From: Planctomycetota bacterium
Lineage (GTDB): Bacteria > Planctomycetota > Phycisphaerae > WQYP01
DNA: 8,150 nucleotides
NCBI GenBank assembly: GCA_021852245.1
Contig: JAJZNY010000277.1
Span: 1-8,150 of the forward strand
Direction of reading: 5' to 3'
Of this stretch, positions 5,387 through 8,150 are shown piece by piece; position 1 is the stretch's first letter; every line of letters starts with the position of its first letter. The position numbers were made by a program, and so were the translations under genes. The notes beneath the pieces are model-generated. The model searched no databases. It was not told the origin of the DNA and saw only the letters and a program-made list of their open reading frames with translations.

Positions 5387-7231
5387 ATGAAGTTCAGATT
5401 CACAGCAGCTGTTGTCTCATTGGCGGTAGCCGCGTCACTGGCGCTATCAACATCGGCGATGGCAAGACGCCACCCTGAGCCGCAGGTGGTGCTTACTGCA
5501 ACCGGTAAAAAACTTATGGCGCACTACCAAGCCATTTTGGGCCATATCCGTCACGAAATATCCCGCGCCGTTCCACATGTTGACCCGGGCATGGTTCATC
5601 CCTTTATGATGCAGTATCGGGCAATCGGTACCAAACGCCCATACATCACGAGCAACCATGCATTCGTAAAAGCGATTTCGGAGTGCCAGCAGACGGCGGC
5701 TCCGATTCTCTCCATGGTGAATCCGTTTTTATCCAGCGATCGATATGATCAGCAACTAGCCGAGGCCTCGGTGATCGCGGATGCGACGCCACGAGGGTTG
5801 GCGGCATTCGCCCAGAAGTCGAAATCAAATGAGGAACTGATCAACTCTTTGCTGGCCAATAAGGCCTTGATGAAGCAGATGCAGGACGCGGGCGGTCCGC
5901 TCAACGGGAACTACGGCCTGGCGATGAAGATTTACAACACGATTGAACGCACCAGTCCGGAGTCGCACCATGGAGTGCTTCAGCGGATGGCCGTGGCGAT
6001 GGCGCTGGTTCAAAAACCGGCGCGGGCGAAAACGTCATTCAATCCGGTTCGCCGCTATTTCAACCTCCAGCGGGCATATTTGAAGGGCGAGCTCAACCCG
6101 GCATTTCCCACGTTTACGACGTGGCAGTTGAAATTTGTCGTGAACGATTCCTACTCCAATAAGGACATTTCCTGGTTCCGCCACATGCTGATGAACTATG
6201 AACCCGGCTATGTCTTGAGCGGCCATTATTTGAATATTGTCCATACGGACGTCGGATACAACGACATGCATTACGGTTGTGTGCCGGGCAACAAACCATC
6301 GCAGCTCATTGCCGGCGGAGGCGAGTGCGGAGCCCGTGCGTGGATCGCCCGCATGGCCGAACGTGGCTTCGGTATCCCGACGTGGGGCGTGAAACAGCGC
6401 GGCCACGCGGCATTGAGCATCTGGACCCGCAAGGGGTGGGTTACGCGATTCGCTGCCGGTTGGGAGTGGGTGTGGTGGACCCACCATAACGGTTTGAATT
6501 TCTATCAGGAATCTCAGGCCCGGCGGTATCCGGAAAAATTTCCGCGCGTGCTGCGGGCACAGTGGATCGGTGCGACATTGGGCGAAACGAAGGAAAATCC
6601 GCGTAAGTTCGGCACCGGCGGTTTCTGGTACGCCATTGCTGACAGCGAAGAACGTGCGATTTTGGCATCGGGCAAACCTACCTATGTCACGCCAAGTGAC
6701 GCTGAACTGGCCCGGCTCAACGGTCCGACGCTCGCCCAGAAACTGGAAAGCGCCCGTATTCCCATGTCCGCGATGCGAATTTCGGTCAACTCCAACGGCG
6801 TTATCACCATCCCTGCGGTGGCGTATCTCAAGCCGCATAAGCAGGTCGCCGGAGTCGTGCCGATGAAGAGTTTCTCGGGTGGAATGCAGATTTATTACCA
6901 GTGCGCCCAGCCCGCGTTTAAGAGGCATAATCCTTTCGAGTACGCCGTCAATGTGCCGCGAGGCGGCAAGTATGAATTGACCATGAAGTATGTCTCCATC
7001 AAACCGGACCAGCTTTTGAATCTCTCCATCAATGGCGGATCAGACCCGGTGGTTATGAATGTGCCGTGGACCAACGGCAACTGGGCCGTGACCCAACCGG
7101 TAACGGTCATGCTCAAACGCGGCGCCAACACGCTGACATTTGAGCGGGGTAAGATGACCGGCTTCAAGGCCAAGGGTATCTACGCCCTGAGTATTAAAAA
7201 ATTCGTGCTGACTCCGGCGGGTCATTCCTGA
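5387..7231 (+). CDS. Secreted protein with transglutaminase-like core and CBM-like C-terminus
   Basis: This 614-residue exported protein has a signal peptide at residues 1-26 (hydrophobic AAVVSLAVAASLALSTSAMA, with an Ala-x-Ala site before Arg27). A long N-terminal helical region (about 27-250) has no recognised domain. The central part, about 290-400, contains GGGECGARAWIARMAERGFG (310-329), then IPTWGV, GHAAL and GWV. This is the Cys...His order of transglutaminase-like cysteine enzymes, with Cys314 and His340 as likely catalytic residues. The Trp-rich GWEWVWW follows at 358-364. The C-terminus (about 517-611) looks like a CBM6/35-type beta-sandwich: YAVNVPRGGKYELTMKYV (519-536), a VPWTNGNW block, and LKRGANTLTFERG (576-588). 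It may cleave or cross-link a wall or extracellular polymer, but the substrate is unknown. The ATG at 5387 is fixed by AGGAG and the signal peptide; an upstream TTG at 5309 is rejected. Confidence 0.85.
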   Translation: MKFRFTAAVVSLAVAASLALSTSAMARRHPEPQVVLTATGKKLMAHYQAILGHIRHEISRAVPHVDPGMVHPFMMQYRAIGTKRPYITSNHAFVKAISECQQTAAPILSMVNPFLSSDRYDQQLAEASVIADATPRGLAAFAQKSKSNEELINSLLANKALMKQMQDAGGPLNGNYGLAMKIYNTIERTSPESHHGVLQRMAVAMALVQKPARAKTSFNPVRRYFNLQRAYLKGELNPAFPTFTTWQLKFVVNDSYSNKDISWFRHMLMNYEPGYVLSGHYLNIVHTDVGYNDMHYGCVPGNKPSQLIAGGGECGARAWIARMAERGFGIPTWGVKQRGHAALSIWTRKGWVTRFAAGWEWVWWTHHNGLNFYQESQARRYPEKFPRVLRAQWIGATLGETKENPRKFGTGGFWYAIADSEERAILASGKPTYVTPSDAELARLNGPTLAQKLESARIPMSAMRISVNSNGVITIPAVAYLKPHKQVAGVVPMKSFSGGMQIYYQCAQPAFKRHNPFEYAVNVPRGGKYELTMKYVSIKPDQLLNLSINGGSDPVVMNVPWTNGNWAVTQPVTVMLKRGANTLTFERGKMTGFKAKGIYALSIKKFVLTPAGHS

Positions 7232-7292
7232 CAATGCCCATACAGGCTGCCCTGATGTCGGATGGATGTCCGGCGGGGATACGATAAGTGCC

Positions 7293-7308
7293 CCCCGATG
7301 ATGCGGGG
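7293..7308 (+). terminator. Short GC hairpin after the secreted-protein gene
   Basis: CCCCG (7293-7297) and CGGGG (7304-7308) form a 5-bp stem around ATGATG, 61 bases after the stop codon. No T-run follows, so this is a weak terminator candidate. Confidence 0.25.
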
Positions 7309-7374
7309 TCGGCCTTGCTGGACGAGCCATCGTGACGCCGGGCTGGCGGCGATGTGCTTGAGAAGGGCTTTGGT

Positions 7375-7399
7375 GAATGCCGGTTAAAAGCCGGTATTC
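7375..7399 (+). repeat. Nine-bp hairpin upstream of the phage-like gene
   Basis: GAATGCCGG (7375-7383) pairs with CCGGTATTC (7391-7399), with one G-U and a 7-base loop TTAAAAG. It lies in the 195-base gene-free interval 7232-7426 between the secreted-protein gene and the connector-like gene, 27 bases ahead of the latter's ATG. It may be a terminator without a U-tract or a leader structure. Confidence 0.4.
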
Positions 7400-7426
7400 C
7401 CGATTCAGACGCCTATAGCCGCCGAG

Positions 7427-8150
7427 ATGGGCGATCTCATTACCATGGGTTATGCACAGAACATCTCGCCGGCGGTGGCGGCGGCACCGCCGCCAATGGT
7501 TGCAGCGGTTATTTCCGCCGTAAGTTCCCGCATCATTCAATATTGCCGCCGCGATTTTCTTCCCAATCGATATGTGGAACTCTACGATGCGCCGCGCAGC
7601 GGCGAACTGATTCTTCGGCAGACGCCCGTTCTGTCGCTCAATGCCGTAACGCTCATGCCGACCGGTCCTGATCCAATCAGTGTTCCAACTACAGAATTCG
7701 ATCTGCGCCCGGTGGTGGGCCGCGTAATATTTCGTCCCGGGATGGTCGGGATGTTCGGTCCTGCGGCGTGGCTGTGGGGACGGTGGCCGACGGCCGGTGC
7801 CGATGCCATTGAAGTGGATTACACGGCGGGCTTCGGCTTTGTCATGACGGCTGCGGGACCGATTACCGCGGGAGTAAGTACCGTTGCGGTGGATGCGACT
7901 GCGGGCGTGAGTGTCTCCGGGCCGTGGCAGTTGGTGGCGGGCGACACGCTGCTGGTGGATGCGGGACTCAGCAGTCAGGAAACGGTCGTGGTGACGGCGG
8001 TGACGGGCAATTCATTTACCGCGACATTTGCGATGGCCCACGCGGCCGGTGTGCTGCTGGGATCGCAGGTTCCGCTGGATGTGCAATTTGCGACGGCACT
8101 GATGACGGCCAATGTGATCAATCAGGCCGATTTGACCAAAGCCCGCGAAT
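7427..8150 (+). CDS. Phage head-tail connector-like protein (gp6-like), 3' end outside window
   Basis: An uninterrupted frame of 241 codons runs off the right edge. The start could be ATG 7427 or ATG 7445; neither has a good ribosome-binding site. An in-frame stop at 7385-7387 bounds it upstream. The first part resembles HK97 gp6/phiE125 gp8-type head-tail adaptors, which sit between portal and tail. It has a helix ending in IIQYCRRDF (35-43), the strand ELYD, then ELILRQTPVLSLNAVTLM (59-76), GRVIF, a WP turn and IEVDYTAGFG (128-137). A beta module follows (about 146-212): TVAVDATAGV, then LVAGDTLLVD, ETVVVTAVTGNSFTATFAMA and HAAGVLL. The chain then returns to PLDVQFATALMTANVI, which looks like the adaptor's last helix. 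The identification is by pattern memory, not a search. The phage origin implies a prophage, gene transfer agent or remnant extending to the right. Confidence 0.65.
   Translation, partial: MGDLITMGYAQNISPAVAAAPPPMVAAVISAVSSRIIQYCRRDFLPNRYVELYDAPRSGELILRQTPVLSLNAVTLMPTGPDPISVPTTEFDLRPVVGRVIFRPGMVGMFGPAAWLWGRWPTAGADAIEVDYTAGFGFVMTAAGPITAGVSTVAVDATAGVSVSGPWQLVAGDTLLVDAGLSSQETVVVTAVTGNSFTATFAMAHAAGVLLGSQVPLDVQFATALMTANVINQADLTKARE

Noticed and set aside
6035..6928. Minus-strand 297-codon frame opposite the secreted-protein gene
   Set aside because: It is an antisense shadow with no ribosome-binding site or recognisable motif.
1..8150. CRISPR array, insertion sequence, toxin-antitoxin pair or defence system
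   Set aside because: I saw no regularly spaced repeats, no transposase or Cas-like motifs, and no small paired toxin/antitoxin genes.

Overview
The window looks like chromosomal DNA from a free-living, fairly GC-rich Gram-negative-type bacterium. A planctomycete (Phycisphaerae-like) origin is my best guess. It rests on the style of the TatA protein, a secreted protein of little-known type, and a sugar importer without a linked ATPase. This is inference only; no phylogenetic marker is present. Promoters and ribosome-binding sites look conventional (sigma70-like boxes, AGGAG-type Shine-Dalgarno sites), and GTG and TTG starts are used where the Shine-Dalgarno demands them.

Layout. Positions 11-337 (minus) encode a small TatA/E-type twin-arginine translocation subunit. 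A 365-base divergent intergenic region (338-702) follows, with candidate promoters in both directions and a perfect inverted repeat. Positions 703-4011 (plus) form a three-gene operon for a CUT1-type carbohydrate ABC importer: a membrane-anchored or exported solute-binding protein, a MalF/UgpA-type permease and a MalG/UgpE-type permease. The permeases overlap by ATGA. No ATPase or regulator gene is present, so the ATPase must come from elsewhere. Positions 4201-4899 encode a HEAT-like/TPR repeat protein with its own good promoter. Positions 5046-5119 are tRNA-Arg(ACG), again with its own promoter.

Positions 5387-7231 encode a 614-residue secreted protein. It has a cleavable signal peptide, a central transglutaminase-like Cys/His core and a C-terminal beta-sandwich that looks like a CBM6/35-type carbohydrate-binding module. 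Its promoter and Shine-Dalgarno site are both covered by arms of an inverted repeat. This is the least ordinary gene in the window.

From about 7427 to the right edge an open reading frame begins that reads as a phage head-tail connector (gp6-like), with a small beta module inserted near its C-terminus. It runs off the window. It suggests that a prophage, a gene transfer agent cluster or a phage remnant starts at the right end, with the junction in the gene-free interval 7232-7426.

The genes do not form one pathway. The window holds several independent transcription units: protein export, sugar uptake, a repeat protein, a tRNA, a secreted enzyme-like protein and the edge of a phage-like module. 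I see no CRISPR array, insertion sequence, integrase or defence system.
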